Assembly (NCBI RefSeq): GCF_009687905.1
Contig: NZ_BLBG01000011.1
Span: 1 to 64,000, forward strand
Direction of reading: 5' to 3'
DNA from: Lacticaseibacillus zhaodongensis
GTDB lineage: Bacteria > Bacillota > Bacilli > Lactobacillales > Lactobacillaceae
Length of the DNA: 64,000 nt
Positions 54,269 through 61,982 of the stretch are shown here, piece by piece; within the stretch, counting starts at the first letter, position 1; each line of letters begins with the position of its first letter. Position numbers and translations under genes: made by a program. The notes under the pieces are model-generated. The model had not been told where the DNA came from, ran no database searches, and was given only the letters and a program-made list of their open reading frames with translations.

Positions 54269-54997
54269 CTAGCCTCCAATTGGCTGCTTGGCCGGGGTCC
54301 CCGGCTTCCGCGGATACTTCTTCGGGGTAACGGCAACCTTATCGATCACAAGGATGTGCCGCACCTCATCAGCAAGGGGCAAATGCAACAAGTAATCTTG
54401 GTCGAGCTTGCCGCCCAGCGTCGTGAGCGCCTGCGTGCTTGCGGCCAATTCGTTCGGCGCGTGGGTTGCCTTCAGCGCGACGAAGCGCCCGCCGACCTTA
54501 ACCAGTGGCAAGCACAACTCTGCCAGAACGGGCAAAGCGGCCACGGCGCGCGCCGTCACCAAGTCAAAACGCTCGCGGTACGGTGATTTTTTCCCGCCAA
54601 AAGTCTCGGCGCGGTCGTGTACGAGCTCAACGCCCTCAAGGTGCAGCCGTTTGCAGAGCCGGTCCAGAAAATCGATCCGCTTTTGTAGCGAGTCAACAAT
54701 GGTGACCCGCAGCTGCGGATTCAAAATTTTCATCGGCAGCGATGGAAAGCCGGCGCCAGCACCCACATCGCACAGCGTCAATGCATTCCCGCGCAGATCC
54801 TTAAGCGGCAGCAAGGGCATAATTGAGTCATAGAAATGCTTCAAGTAAACCTCGGGCGCAGCGGTAATCGCGGTGAGGTTCATCTTCTCGTTCTCACTGA
54901 TCAGGTAGCGGTAATATTCCGCAAACTGATCGCGCTGCTCCGTGCTTAATTCAATTCCCTGGGCAGCTAGGGCTGCGGCGAATTCTTCGGGCGTCAT
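54269..54997 (-). CDS. rsmG: 16S rRNA (guanine-527-N7) methyltransferase RsmG
   Basis: RsmG uses S-adenosylmethionine to methylate G527 of 16S rRNA. The SAM-binding motif CDVGAGAGFPSLPMKI is near residue 75. The 242-aa length is standard. The ATG at 54997 has AAGAGAG about 8 nt upstream; an upstream ATG at 55033 is weaker. In most Firmicutes mnmG lies directly upstream, but here 1.4 kb of repeat-rich DNA intervenes. Confidence 0.94.
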   Translation of the reverse strand: MTPEEFAAALAAQGIELSTEQRDQFAEYYRYLISENEKMNLTAITAAPEVYLKHFYDSIMPLLPLKDLRGNALTLCDVGAGAGFPSLPMKILNPQLRVTIVDSLQKRIDFLDRLCKRLHLEGVELVHDRAETFGGKKSPYRERFDLVTARAVAALPVLAELCLPLVKVGGRFVALKATHAPNELAASTQALTTLGGKLDQDYLLHLPLADEVRHILVIDKVAVTPKKYPRKPGTPAKQPIGG

Positions 54998-55086
54998 GTA
55001 TTTGCTCTCTTTCTGTGTTCCATGCCGCTGCATTAAGGTTTTCAGCGGCCACTTTGTGGAACAATACCAGTTTCACATTACTTCTA

Positions 55087-55115
55087 AGTTTAGCCCACGT
55101 GCCAGGCTTTAGCAA
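55087..55115 (-). promoter_or_regulatory. Promoter of the rsmG-par cluster
   Basis: The minus strand reads TTGCTA (55110-55115), 17 bp and TAAACT (55087-55092), about 90 bp upstream of rsmG. Confidence 0.6.
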
Positions 55116-55130
55116 CCGCCATCATTTTGA

Positions 55131-55255
55131 ACACAGAGCGGAGGTTCGCGCTTAGAAGCTGAGCATTTACGTACTTTGGACCAGATGCCTGGGCTTGGCA
55201 TTTGGTCCAAAGTGTGTAAAGCGCAAGCTTCTGCGAACCGCAGCTCGACTACGCA
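55131..55255 (+). repeat. Family R structured repeat, tandem unit R6
   Basis: Plus-sense 125-bp unit. GAGC-GGAG-GTTCG and CGAAC-CGCA-GCTC form the base. GAAGCT-GAG-C-A-TTTAC and GTAAA-G-CGCA-AGCTTC form the middle. The apical stem ACTTTGGACCAGATGCC / GGCATTTGGTCCAAAGT pairs 16 of 17. Confidence 0.85.
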
Positions 55256-55380
55256 CACAAAGCGGAGTGGGACGGTTAGAAGGTGAGGACTAGTGTGCTT
55301 TGGGACTAATACCCTGGGCCTTGGGTATTTGGCCCAAAGCGTACTAGCCGCAGCCTTCTGTCCCGCGCAGCTCGACTACG
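55256..55380 (+). repeat. Family R structured repeat, tandem unit R7
   Basis: Plus-sense 125-bp unit adjoining R6. GAAGGT-GAG-G-A-CTAGT and ACTAG-C-CGCA-GCCTTC enclose the apical stem GCTTTGGGACTAATACCC / GGGTATTTGGCCCAAAGC. Confidence 0.85.
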
Positions 55381-55414
55381 CCACAGAGCGGAGGTTCGCG
55401 CTTAAAAGGCATCC
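55381..55414 (+). repeat. Family R fragment joined to parS
   Basis: CCACAGAGCGGAGGTTCGCG repeats the first 20 bp of R6, then the element breaks off and parS follows at 55415. The second half is absent. Confidence 0.7.
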
Positions 55415-55430
55415 TGTTTCACGTGAAACA
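55415..55430. promoter_or_regulatory. parS centromere site (canonical)
   Basis: TGTTTCACGTGAAACA is the exact Firmicute parS palindrome, about 0.4 kb upstream of rsmG and 2 kb from parA. Confidence 0.95.
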
Positions 55431-55447
55431 AAGTAGCTATCTGTCCG

Positions 55448-55690
55448 CCGGGAGGGGCGCAGCTGCTTCGTTACGTATATGCTTGTCGCGTGGAACAGCC
55501 CGGGGCCGGCTGCAGCCAAACTACGCGCTTTGCGCTCCGTGTGGCTTCCACCTAATTTTGGGGCCGCCCTCACTACGTTCAGTCGCGGTCCCAAAATCAC
55601 CCCCAGTTGTTAAGCAGAAACCCGCTGCTTAACAACTGTTTGGGCTTTACGCGGCATATACTCCACTACGCAGCGGCGCTCCACCCGGCT
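55448..55690 (-). repeat. Family L structured element, copy F
   Basis: Read on the minus strand. The outer stem CCGGGTGGAGCGC pairs with GCGCCCCTCCCGG, and GTATATGC pairs with GCATATAC. H1 (55605-55637) has arms AGTTGTTAAGCAG / CTGCTTAACAACT around a GGGTTT loop, and a second strong hairpin of the ATTTTGGG / CCCAAAAT type lies at 55552-55596. It faces copy D across about 290 bp. Confidence 0.6.
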
Positions 55691-55980
55691 ACGTTTGTGT
55701 TCAAAAGCGTAATTTGCAGTATCACCGCACAACATTAGCTAACTTATCCCAACAAAATAGGCAGTGATATCTGTTCTGCCGTGAACACCTTGCACCTTTG
55801 TATCCATCGTTAACAATAAATCTGCTGGCAATTTACCTAATGCCTGCAGAGTTCGCAAAAGCACCCAAATTAATAATGTTGTAGCCAACATCATGTGGGA
55901 TAAATTATGTTTAGCGTTCATGGCGAGGCGATTAGAACCGGCATGATGCTGTACAACATCACAAAACTAGGAACAGCCAA
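55691..55980. other. Spacer between family L copies F and D
   Basis: This stretch is AT-rich compared with its flanks. A 60-codon minus-strand frame (55739-55921) has hydrophobic residues but no ribosome site. No other feature is seen. Confidence 0.4.
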
Positions 55981-56289
55981 CGTAGGGCGGCGGGCGCCTT
56001 TTCCGAGAACGGAGCTGGCGGGAGTGACCATGCTGAAACGAATATTGAAAGTAGTAGTCTTGCTGGGTTTGCAAGGCTACTACTTTCAATATTCGGGGAT
56101 AGCGGAGAGACCGCCTATGATGATTAAAGCAATGCGCCAAGCTTACCATCGATGGTTGCGAAAACACGGGCGGGCTCGGAGCTAAGGCGGAAGATTTGAC
56201 CCGGGCTTGGTCAAACCTGTAGCCGTGCCCCAGCATGTGTCGTCACTGCCGCCAGCGCAGTGGGAGGAAAATGCTCCCGCCACCCGACA
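55981..56289 (+). repeat. Family L structured element, copy D
   Basis: Plus-sense. The outer arm GGGCGGCGGGCGCCTTTTCC pairs with GGAAAATGCTCCCGCCACCC. The next arm GCTGGCGGGAGTGAC pairs with GTCACTGCCGCCAGC. ATGCTG pairs with CAGCAT. H1 (56041-56093) has long arms AATATTGAAAGTAGTAG / CTACTACTTTCAATATT and a CTGGGTTTG loop. GGGAGTGACCATGCTGAAAC is identical to copy A. H5 is TTTGACC / GGTCAAA. Confidence 0.75.
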
Positions 56290-56321
56290 TCTTCAGCCAC
56301 CACCGTGGAGTAAAAAATCGC

Positions 56322-56361
56322 AAAAAAATCTGGCCCCGCCGAAGTGGCAGAAACCAGATTT
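56322..56361 (-). terminator. Terminator of the gatD-like gene
   Basis: AAATCTGG and CCAGATTT arms with inner CTGCC pairs are followed on the minus strand by TTTTTTG. Confidence 0.88.
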
Positions 56362-56377
56362 ACAAAACTAATCTTAC

Positions 56378-57055
56378 TTAAGCTTCAGCCACCGCCGCCG
56401 TGCGCTCCGCGTGCCGCTTCACGATCATGTCGGCAAAGGCGTTAGCGATGTTGTGGTTCTTCAGGATTGGCCCGTGTGAATAGCTGCCGAACGTGTTCTT
56501 GTAGCGCATCCCCTCGACACCATCTTCAGGGTTGTTGCCATAGCCTTCGACCATTTTGCCGAGGGGCTTTAACTTATCCTTGTCGTCGAAGTAGGTGCAG
56601 CCGCTGTGGTTCTCGAACGCGCGGACGGTCCCCCACTCGGTCTCGTACTCCGTGTCGCCGATCATCCGGGCTTCGGGCCGGAAGACCGTGTGCAGTGGCA
56701 GTAGGTTCAGGCAGTTGATTGACGTGCCATCGACCATCTTGTAGTAGGTGCCGAGGAATTGGTAGCCGCCACAGATGCAGAGCATCGGGTTACCCGCCTC
56801 GATGTACTTGTGCAGCGTGTCGTGTAGCCGGGGTACGTCCTTGGCCACCACGGTCTGCTCGTAATCCTGGCCGCCGCCGAAGAAGACAAAGTCGTAATCG
56901 TCAGCATCAAATGGGTGCCCCAAACTGATGTTATCCACCTTGACGGCGTAGCCCTGCTGGTTGAGCAGGTAGCGCAGAATTTTGACATCCCCGCTATCAC
57001 CGTAAGTGTTCATCAAGTCTTCATACAGGTATGCGATGCGAATCGTTTCAGCCAT
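56378..57055 (-). CDS. Glutamine amidotransferase GatD-like (lipid II isoglutaminyl synthase subunit)
   Basis: The 225-aa class I glut­amine amidotransferase-like protein has nucleophile C95 in LCICGGYQF and a histidine in SYSHGPIL near residue 193, both in the GatD pattern (CobB/CobQ-type). GatD provides ammonia to MurT, which amidates D-Glu of lipid II. No murT is adjacent on either side, which is unusual. AAGGGGA lies rather far (about 12 nt) from the ATG. A cobyric-acid-synthase-type role is unlikely without cobalamin genes nearby. Confidence 0.8.
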   Translation of the reverse strand: MAETIRIAYLYEDLMNTYGDSGDVKILRYLLNQQGYAVKVDNISLGHPFDADDYDFVFFGGGQDYEQTVVAKDVPRLHDTLHKYIEAGNPMLCICGGYQFLGTYYKMVDGTSINCLNLLPLHTVFRPEARMIGDTEYETEWGTVRAFENHSGCTYFDDKDKLKPLGKMVEGYGNNPEDGVEGMRYKNTFGSYSHGPILKNHNIANAFADMIVKRHAERTAAVAEA

Positions 57056-57106
57056 TTTTGCTCTGTCCCCTTATCCTTAACTATCTGGGCGTAATTATAG
57101 CACAGA

Positions 57107-57508
57107 CTACTCCGCAATCACCTCGCCGGCGTGGGGACCGGCATCCAGGCGCACGATCCGGTCAACACGGATCACAACCGCGGCGATTGCTGGTGGTAGG
57201 TGCCGCGCCTTGGCAAAAGCTTGGGCGTCCGCGAAAATCTGGTCGTCATCGTGGAACTCGGCCTGGCCTTCAAAGCGGAAACCCTTCATCTGCTTGTGGT
57301 CAACGGTCGCCACGGCGGCTTTGTGGTTGGTCTGCAGGTTATGCCAAGCATGATGGCCCGTTTCTTCGTTGTAAATCAGGTGTTCATCGTCGAATACCCG
57401 CATGGTGCCCTTTGGTCCAACCGCCGGATTGCCATTCTCATCAGCAGTCGCCAAGTAGTTGAGCTGGTCGCCAATCATCTGTTGCATTTCAGGAGTTAAT
57501 TTAACCAT
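57107..57508 (-). CDS. Pyridoxamine 5'-phosphate oxidase-like FMN-binding protein
   Basis: This 133-aa protein has the split-barrel FMN-binding fold (LNYLATADENGNPAVGPKGTMRV at the N-terminus, then HKAAVATVDHKQMKGFRFEG). Members are often flavin reductases or of unknown role. It is shorter than true PdxH. AAAGGTGA precedes the ATG at 57508 by about 6 nt. It lies 51 bp upstream of the gatD-like gene and may be co-transcribed. Confidence 0.82.
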   Translation of the reverse strand: MVKLTPEMQQMIGDQLNYLATADENGNPAVGPKGTMRVFDDEHLIYNEETGHHAWHNLQTNHKAAVATVDHKQMKGFRFEGQAEFHDDDQIFADAQAFAKARHLPPAIAAVVIRVDRIVRLDAGPHAGEVIAE

Positions 57509-57714
57509 TAGAATCACCTTTCTTTTACTTATCTTTTGTAAGCATTATACCGCGTCAGCCCGCAAAATACCAACACTTTCAGCACCCCGCGCAAGAAGCG
57601 GATTTTGCGGCCACTATACAGATATCTTAACTTTCCGTGCGCTATACCAATCGGGGTTTACAATCAAATTGTTGAGACGTAATAGTGGGCCCACTACGAA
57701 AGGAGGCCAAACCA

Positions 57715-57987
57715 ATCGCGAGTGCAAACGATCGCAACGAGCAGCGTCGCGCCTATGAACAGGCGAAGGAAACGTACCAGAAGGCGGTAATTTTGGAGCA
57801 AGCCGTGCTTGTCTTGCAAGCAGCCAACTCGGGGGTTCGCGTGCTCAGCAAAATTGAGGCCGTGCGCCAAGAATTATTGCACGACTACGCCGAACAGCGC
57901 ACCCTGTTATCATATCTAGATTTGGGCCTGCGGGTTAAATTGGCGCCGGAACTGCCCGAACCAAAGGAGGTGAATGAAAATCAGTAA
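57715..57987 (+). CDS. Hypothetical protein, 90 aa, apparent AUC start
   Basis: I do not recognise this family. The product is helical and charged (RNEQRRAYEQAKETYQKAVILEQAVLVLQ), probably with a coiled coil. A full GAAAGGAGG ends at 57706, and 8 nt later the frame has ATC (57715). No ATG, GTG or TTG in frame fits the site; a GTG at 57685 would lie upstream of it. An AUC start is therefore proposed. It is divergent from the PNPOx-like gene. Confidence 0.6.
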   Translation: MASANDRNEQRRAYEQAKETYQKAVILEQAVLVLQAANSGVRVLSKIEAVRQELLHDYAEQRTLLSYLDLGLRVKLAPELPEPKEVNENQ

Positions 57988-58147
57988 ACACAACCAAAAG
58001 TGTAAGAAGCACAAACGCGGTGTTTCTTCGGGGGAACTAACATCTCGGGAGGCCAGCCCGTCATTGTTAGACGGGCTCATAATCAAGCAACGGGCGACAG
58101 TCTTGAAGGCTGCCGCCCGTTGCACTTCACTATTTGCGTTGCGGTAA
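57974..58147 (+). CDS. Possible small basic protein, 57 aa
   Basis: An ATG at 57974 follows AAAGGAGGTG and overlaps the end of the upstream gene. The start MKISKHNQKCKKHKRG is very basic. The frame runs through two hairpins (58051-58124) and ends inside the convergent gene, which argues against it. It could be a real short protein, a leader peptide or chance. Confidence 0.3.
   Translation: MKISKHNQKCKKHKRGVSSGELTSREASPSLLDGLIIKQRATVLKAAARCTSLFALR
58050..58124. terminator. Two hairpins between convergent small genes
   Basis: AGCCCGTC / GACGGGCT (about 58052-58077) and CAACGGGCGACAG / CTGCCGCCCGTTG (58087-58122) are strong stems. Neither has a long T run; they probably end transcripts from both sides. 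Confidence 0.5.
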
Positions 58148-58309
58148 ATACGTTGCGACTAGCACTGCGGCCGCAGCGCCAATCACCACGGCCACGATTG
58201 TCACCGCAACCATGTTGGGCAACGGCCGGGCCTGCATTAACCGCTGCAAGCCCCACGCCGCCAGCAAAATCACGACGATCAGGCCGCCCCTAATTAACCA
58301 CCGCCGCAT
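58130..58309 (-). CDS. Small membrane protein, 59 aa
   Basis: Two hydrophobic segments (LIRGGLIVVILLAAWGL and VAVTIVAVVIGAAAAVLVA) with an arginine-rich start MRRWL are seen. The ATG overlaps the stop of the upstream gene (TAATG) and GGAG lies 8 nt before it, so it is translated with that gene. I do not recognise the family. It is probably a two-helix hairpin in the membrane. Confidence 0.7.
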   Translation of the reverse strand: MRRWLIRGGLIVVILLAAWGLQRLMQARPLPNMVAVTIVAVVIGAAAAVLVATYLPQRK

Positions 58310-58542
58310 TATAACCGCTCCAGCACCGTGTACTTGTCTTTGCCTGCCGCCTTAGCGTTGCTGTCCACCGCTGCGTCCTTTTCGTAGAAGACGGAGAACT
58401 TACCGGATGCATCCTTAGCGACGACGAGGCCGCCCTCAATAGCATTCCGAGCTTTATAAATTTGGGCACTGCGCCGCGCAACTGAATAATCAAAGTCTTG
58501 CGCTAAAGCGTCGCCCTGGTTGAAGAAAATGGATTCACTCAT
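58309..58542 (-). CDS. Hypothetical protein, 77 aa
   Basis: This small soluble protein (MSESIFFNQGDALAQDF at its start) shows no known motif. AAGGCGGG precedes the ATG by about 6 nt. It is coupled to the downstream small membrane protein by a TAATG overlap, so the pair likely functions together. The role is unknown. Confidence 0.72.
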   Translation of the reverse strand: MSESIFFNQGDALAQDFDYSVARRSAQIYKARNAIEGGLVVAKDASGKFSVFYEKDAAVDSNAKAAGKDKYTVLERL

Positions 58543-58628
58543 CTTAATCCCGCCTTCCTGCTTTTTGTGTAGCAGCTTTTGCTCTTACTGCTCACACTAA
58601 TTATACCAGCTCCGGAAAGCGGATTCAC

Positions 58629-59195
58629 CTACTGGCCGCTGGTACTGCTGGAAGTGCTACTTGAACTGTCCGGCTGATTATCACCCTGATCAGTGTTTTG
58701 ACCATTAGTCTGGTCACCGTCACCGACCCAATTTTGCAATTGGTTGCTGTTGAGCAGCGGCGTGTGTTCAGTGATGAACTGCGCCGTCCGCGACTGGCTG
58801 TACTGATTCTCGATCCACGGTGTCTGAATCATCATGAGTAGTGCTAGGGCAATAAAAATCGTGATGTAGCTGAAGAAACCACCGACAAGCGCCCCGCCGA
58901 TGTTGTTTACCTGTTTGATCACGGGCAGCCAGGTAATTGACCGCGACAGTCGCGCCAGGCCGCTGAAAATCATCTGGCCACCGACCACAATGAGGAAGAA
59001 GGCAAATAAGCGCCACCCCAACCCGGGATCGGGACTGCTACTGAGGACCGTGGCGAACTGATTGTAAAATATAAACGCCGCGCCCCAGATAACGATGCTG
59101 CCGACCACCGAAATCAGGGTGATCACCAGCCCGCGCTGCCAGCCGCGAACGACGGCGGCAATGAGCCATGCTGCAATAACAATTGTGAAAATCAT
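58629..59195 (-). CDS. CvpA family membrane protein
   Basis: The 188-aa protein has four membrane segments in the first 140 residues with the family pattern GWQRGLVITLISVVGSIV near the start, then a Gln/Ser/Thr-rich tail (SSSSTSSSTSGQ) of about 35 residues. CvpA homologues are linked to colicin V secretion and envelope stress; the molecular role is unknown. The ATG at 59195 is 14 nt after AAGGAGG, a rather long gap; an upstream ATG at 59258 seems less likely. Confidence 0.8.
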   Translation of the reverse strand: MIFTIVIAAWLIAAVVRGWQRGLVITLISVVGSIVIWGAAFIFYNQFATVLSSSPDPGLGWRLFAFFLIVVGGQMIFSGLARLSRSITWLPVIKQVNNIGGALVGGFFSYITIFIALALLMMIQTPWIENQYSQSRTAQFITEHTPLLNSNQLQNWVGDGDQTNGQNTDQGDNQPDSSSSTSSSTSGQ

Positions 59196-59496
59196 GAGTG
59201 GACTGCGACCTCCTTGAAGTGGAATGTGTATGTAAATGGGAGTGCGAGATATGTTCATAAGCGAGCTCTACAGGACACAAGGCTACTGCTCCGCTCTGCA
59301 TCCATTATCCCAATTTACTCCACTCTTGCCATCGTTCAAAAGTCTGAAAGAAGCATAATTATCTGTTGTGATCGCGCCAGAACGTAACTGCATATCGTTC
59401 AGTGAAAAACTAGGTAAAAGCTTTTGGCTTGCTTTACGCCACCCGCATGTTTTTCCGGTATAATGAACATAACAACAAATCTTGGAGGTCAACATA
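59196..59496. other. Divergent intergenic region with a possible family R remnant
   Basis: GCTCCGCTCTG at 59288-59298 is the conserved end string of family R, with GAGCTCTA at about 59264; the rest of the element is missing. A TATAAT box at 59459-59464 precedes the small plus-strand gene. Confidence 0.4.
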
Positions 59497-59703
59497 GTGA
59501 GTGAAAAAAACGATGTGAATGATTTTGCACGTGAAATCATTGAATTCCAAAAGCGGAATGACCTAACGGATACTGACATGGCCCTAAACAGCCACGTTTC
59601 CGTCGAACACATTCACAACATCAAGGCAATGCGTGAGGTCCCAGAACCAGACATTGTCTCCAGCCTGCGCGATTACATGCTCCACAAGCCAAACGGCAAG
59701 TAA
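59497..59703 (+). CDS. Small conserved Lactobacillaceae protein, 68 aa
   Basis: The product resembles a short helical, HTH-like protein found in many lactobacilli (I recall it as the LBP_cg2779 family). The sequence pattern is FAREIIEFQKRNDLTDTDMALNS followed by VSVEHIHNIKAM. The start is a GTG at 59497, 8 nt after GGAGG. A TATAAT box lies 33 bp upstream. No function is known. Confidence 0.72.
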   Translation: MSEKNDVNDFAREIIEFQKRNDLTDTDMALNSHVSVEHIHNIKAMREVPEPDIVSSLRDYMLHKPNGK

Positions 59704-59759
59704 ACTTTTACAGCAATTTTTTGATTTGAATATTCGTTGCGTAAGCTCGCTTACGCGTC

Positions 59760-59787
59760 AAAGCCATGGCATTTCGCCATGGCTTTT
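59760..59787 (+). terminator. Terminator of the 68-aa gene
   Basis: AAAGCCATGGC and GCCATGGCTTT form a perfect stem followed by TTTTG. A smaller hairpin GCGTAAGC / GCTTACGC precedes it. Confidence 0.85.
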
Positions 59788-59807
59788 GTCGTGCCGAAAT
59801 GCAAAAC

Positions 59808-59847
59808 AAAAACCATTACCGGCTATTCCATGCCCGTAATGGTTTTT
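59808..59847 (-). terminator. Terminator of the LVIS_2131-like gene
   Basis: AAAAACCATTAC and GTAATGGTTTTT are perfect arms around a 16-nt loop, with poly-T on the minus strand. Confidence 0.88.
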
Positions 59848-59864
59848 GCGCAAATGTGTTTTAA

Positions 59865-60497
59865 CTACTTATCGCTCCGCAGTGGTTTCACGTTAACCAG
59901 CTGCTTATTTGGCACCCGGATGATGGTGAACGAGTCCGCCTGGTGCCCGGCGTGCACACCCAAACCGTTGATGAAGGTGTTCTTGTAGGTTACCTTGACC
60001 GTGGCGGCGAAGGCTTGGTCACTACTCTTGTCTAGTTCCAGTAGCTTCTTCTTGGACCACGGATAACCAGACGCATCGACTGGCAACACGCTAGCATCAG
60101 ACGCCACCGTCGCATTTTGGCTCGTCACTTGGACCTTGGTGCCATCACTCCAGTAAGTGTAGTGTCGCACCGGTGACTTACTGCTTGCGGACTGAACCGT
60201 CACGTAGTACGCCTGATTGGAGTTAGTTTGCAAAACTAATGGGGCGTACTCATGCTTGATGCTGACCTGCGCCGGATCGGTGTAATCAACGGGCCGCAGG
60301 GCGGCGACGTAAAACAATCCGTACGCACAAAGCAAGAAGACTAGCGTTTCCAGCAGGTCGATTGCAATCGTCCGCCCGGAGCGCTTACCGTGAACGATCA
60401 TGCTGATGTGCCGGTGCCGAATATTAATAATGATGATGATTAGATAAATCAGAAGCAGTGCCCAGGCGCCGATTCCGATCAAGTTCCACATATTCAT
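59865..60497 (-). CDS. Membrane-anchored protein of a Lactobacillaceae family (LVIS_2131-like)
   Basis: The 210-aa protein has two membrane helices (about residues 5-25 and 48-70) and an extracytoplasmic beta-rich domain of about 130 residues. I recall similar proteins as the LVIS_2131 family, of unknown function. The ATG at 60497 follows GGGGAG by 5 nt. It is monocistronic. Confidence 0.72.
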   Translation of the reverse strand: MNMWNLIGIGAWALLLIYLIIIIINIRHRHISMIVHGKRSGRTIAIDLLETLVFLLCAYGLFYVAALRPVDYTDPAQVSIKHEYAPLVLQTNSNQAYYVTVQSASSKSPVRHYTYWSDGTKVQVTSQNATVASDASVLPVDASGYPWSKKKLLELDKSSDQAFAATVKVTYKNTFINGLGVHAGHQADSFTIIRVPNKQLVNVKPLRSDK

Positions 60498-60617
60498 TGC
60501 CACTCCCCATTACTCATGCGTCAGTTTAGTGTCTTATACCACCTGTTTATTCTATCACTATACCATCCGCAGACCATTAACGGCGCTGCGAGCAGTTATT
60601 CTAACAAAATCATTAAT

Positions 60618-61982
60618 TTACTTTGCGGCCCCATTTTGCAATTTATTGACCGCGGCGTGACCCAGTAGGTTCATATAATTCCATGGCCGGTCAAAACTAG
60701 GGTTGAACAGCATGTCTACATAAGCCAGCTCATCCACAGTGTTCTTATTTTGAATCATGACCGAAATCAAATTGGCGCTCATCGAAACATCGTATTCACT
60801 GTAGAACTGTGCGCCCATGATTGCCCGGGTCTTGCGGTTGAAGACGAGAGTCATGTAAACCTGCGCCGTTGTCGGCATAAATTCGGGCCGATAATTATCA
60901 GTCAAGTGCACATAATCAGCCTCATCGGGGAAGTACTTGTGCGCCTTCTCGTAGGTTAAGCCGCTAGTTGCCATCGTTTTACCGAAGAGTTTAAGGGCAC
61001 TGGTGGATTGAGTACCCATGTAACTGACACTGCCGTAATCCACAACGTTCGCCCCGGCAATTTTGCCCATCCGCACCGCATTCGTCGCCAGTGGTGCGTA
61101 AACATGTGAATTGGTAGGGTTAAAATGCACTGCTGCCGAATCGCCCGCCGCAAAAATATCCGGATTACTCGTCTGCATGTAATTATTGACCTTAATCGCT
61201 TTCTGCTTAGTCAAATCAACGATCCCTGCAACCAGTTCGGTCATCGGTGAAAAGCCGACACAGCAAATTGCTAGATCCGCATGCAGCTCGCCGCGCGTTG
61301 TGTGAATGTAAACCCCATCACCCTCGGGTTCAAAGCGCTCGACAGCTTCATTATCATGCACATCAACTCCATTGGCGACCAAGTCATCGCGAATTTTGGT
61401 GGCAATATCTTCATCAACATAGTGGCCCAAAATGTGGGGCCGGCCGTTGATCAGCGTGGTCTTGTAACCGCGCCGGCTGAGCGCCTCGCTTAATTCCGTG
61501 CCGATGTAGCCGCCACCGACAATGGCAATGGTGCTGGCATCGAAACTGGCCCGCTTGATATTCAGTGCGTCATCGTAGGTCTTGCACAAGTAAACCCCAT
61601 GCGTGTTAACACCCTTGATGGTGGGCACAATTGGGTAGGAGCCGGTGGTCATGATGATTTTGTCATATGGCTCCGTGTACATCTGCCCGGTCGTCAAGTC
61701 CTGCACTTCAACTACCTTCAGTTCCGTGCGGATCGCCACAACATCAGACTGCATCTTAACATGTACGTTCGGGCCGAGCTTCTCTAGGTCCTGTGCGGTC
61801 GCGTAGAACACCTTCCGCAGCGAATCAACTACCCCCTCGAGGTAGAGATAGATGCCGCAGGAAAGAAAAGAAATATCGTTGCGGCGCTCAAAAACCGTCA
61901 CTTCTGCTTGGGGATCCCGCGCCATAATTTCCTGGACAGCTGCCGTTCCGGCATGCGTACATCCAATTACAATTGTCTTCAT
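60618..61982 (-). CDS. nox: FAD-dependent NADH oxidase (probably water-forming)
   Basis: The 454-aa flavoprotein oxidises NADH and reduces oxygen. The redox-active C42 lies in SFLSCG, the FAD motif opens the sequence (IVIGCTHAGTAA), the NAD motif is IVGGGYIGTELSEAL near 152 and the second FAD contact is DIFAAGDSA near 275. A single active cysteine instead of CxxC marks NADH oxidase or peroxidase. GAGG precedes the ATG by 7 nt. It would regenerate NAD in aerated cells. Confidence 0.9.
   Translation of the reverse strand: MKTIVIGCTHAGTAAVQEIMARDPQAEVTVFERRNDISFLSCGIYLYLEGVVDSLRKVFYATAQDLEKLGPNVHVKMQSDVVAIRTELKVVEVQDLTTGQMYTEPYDKIIMTTGSYPIVPTIKGVNTHGVYLCKTYDDALNIKRASFDASTIAIVGGGYIGTELSEALSRRGYKTTLINGRPHILGHYVDEDIATKIRDDLVANGVDVHDNEAVERFEPEGDGVYIHTTRGELHADLAICCVGFSPMTELVAGIVDLTKQKAIKVNNYMQTSNPDIFAAGDSAAVHFNPTNSHVYAPLATNAVRMGKIAGANVVDYGSVSYMGTQSTSALKLFGKTMATSGLTYEKAHKYFPDEADYVHLTDNYRPEFMPTTAQVYMTLVFNRKTRAIMGAQFYSEYDVSMSANLISVMIQNKNTVDELAYVDMLFNPSFDRPWNYMNLLGHAAVNKLQNGAAK

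Noticed and set aside
55892-55903. DnaA-box-like TGTGGGATAA upstream of copy D
   Set aside because: It has an extra base relative to the TGTGGATAA consensus and no clustered boxes; there is no sign of the origin itself in the window.
55739-55921. 60-codon minus-strand frame with a hydrophobic N-terminus between family L copies F and D
   Set aside because: No ribosome site upstream of its ATG, and it lies in the spacer of a repeat pair.
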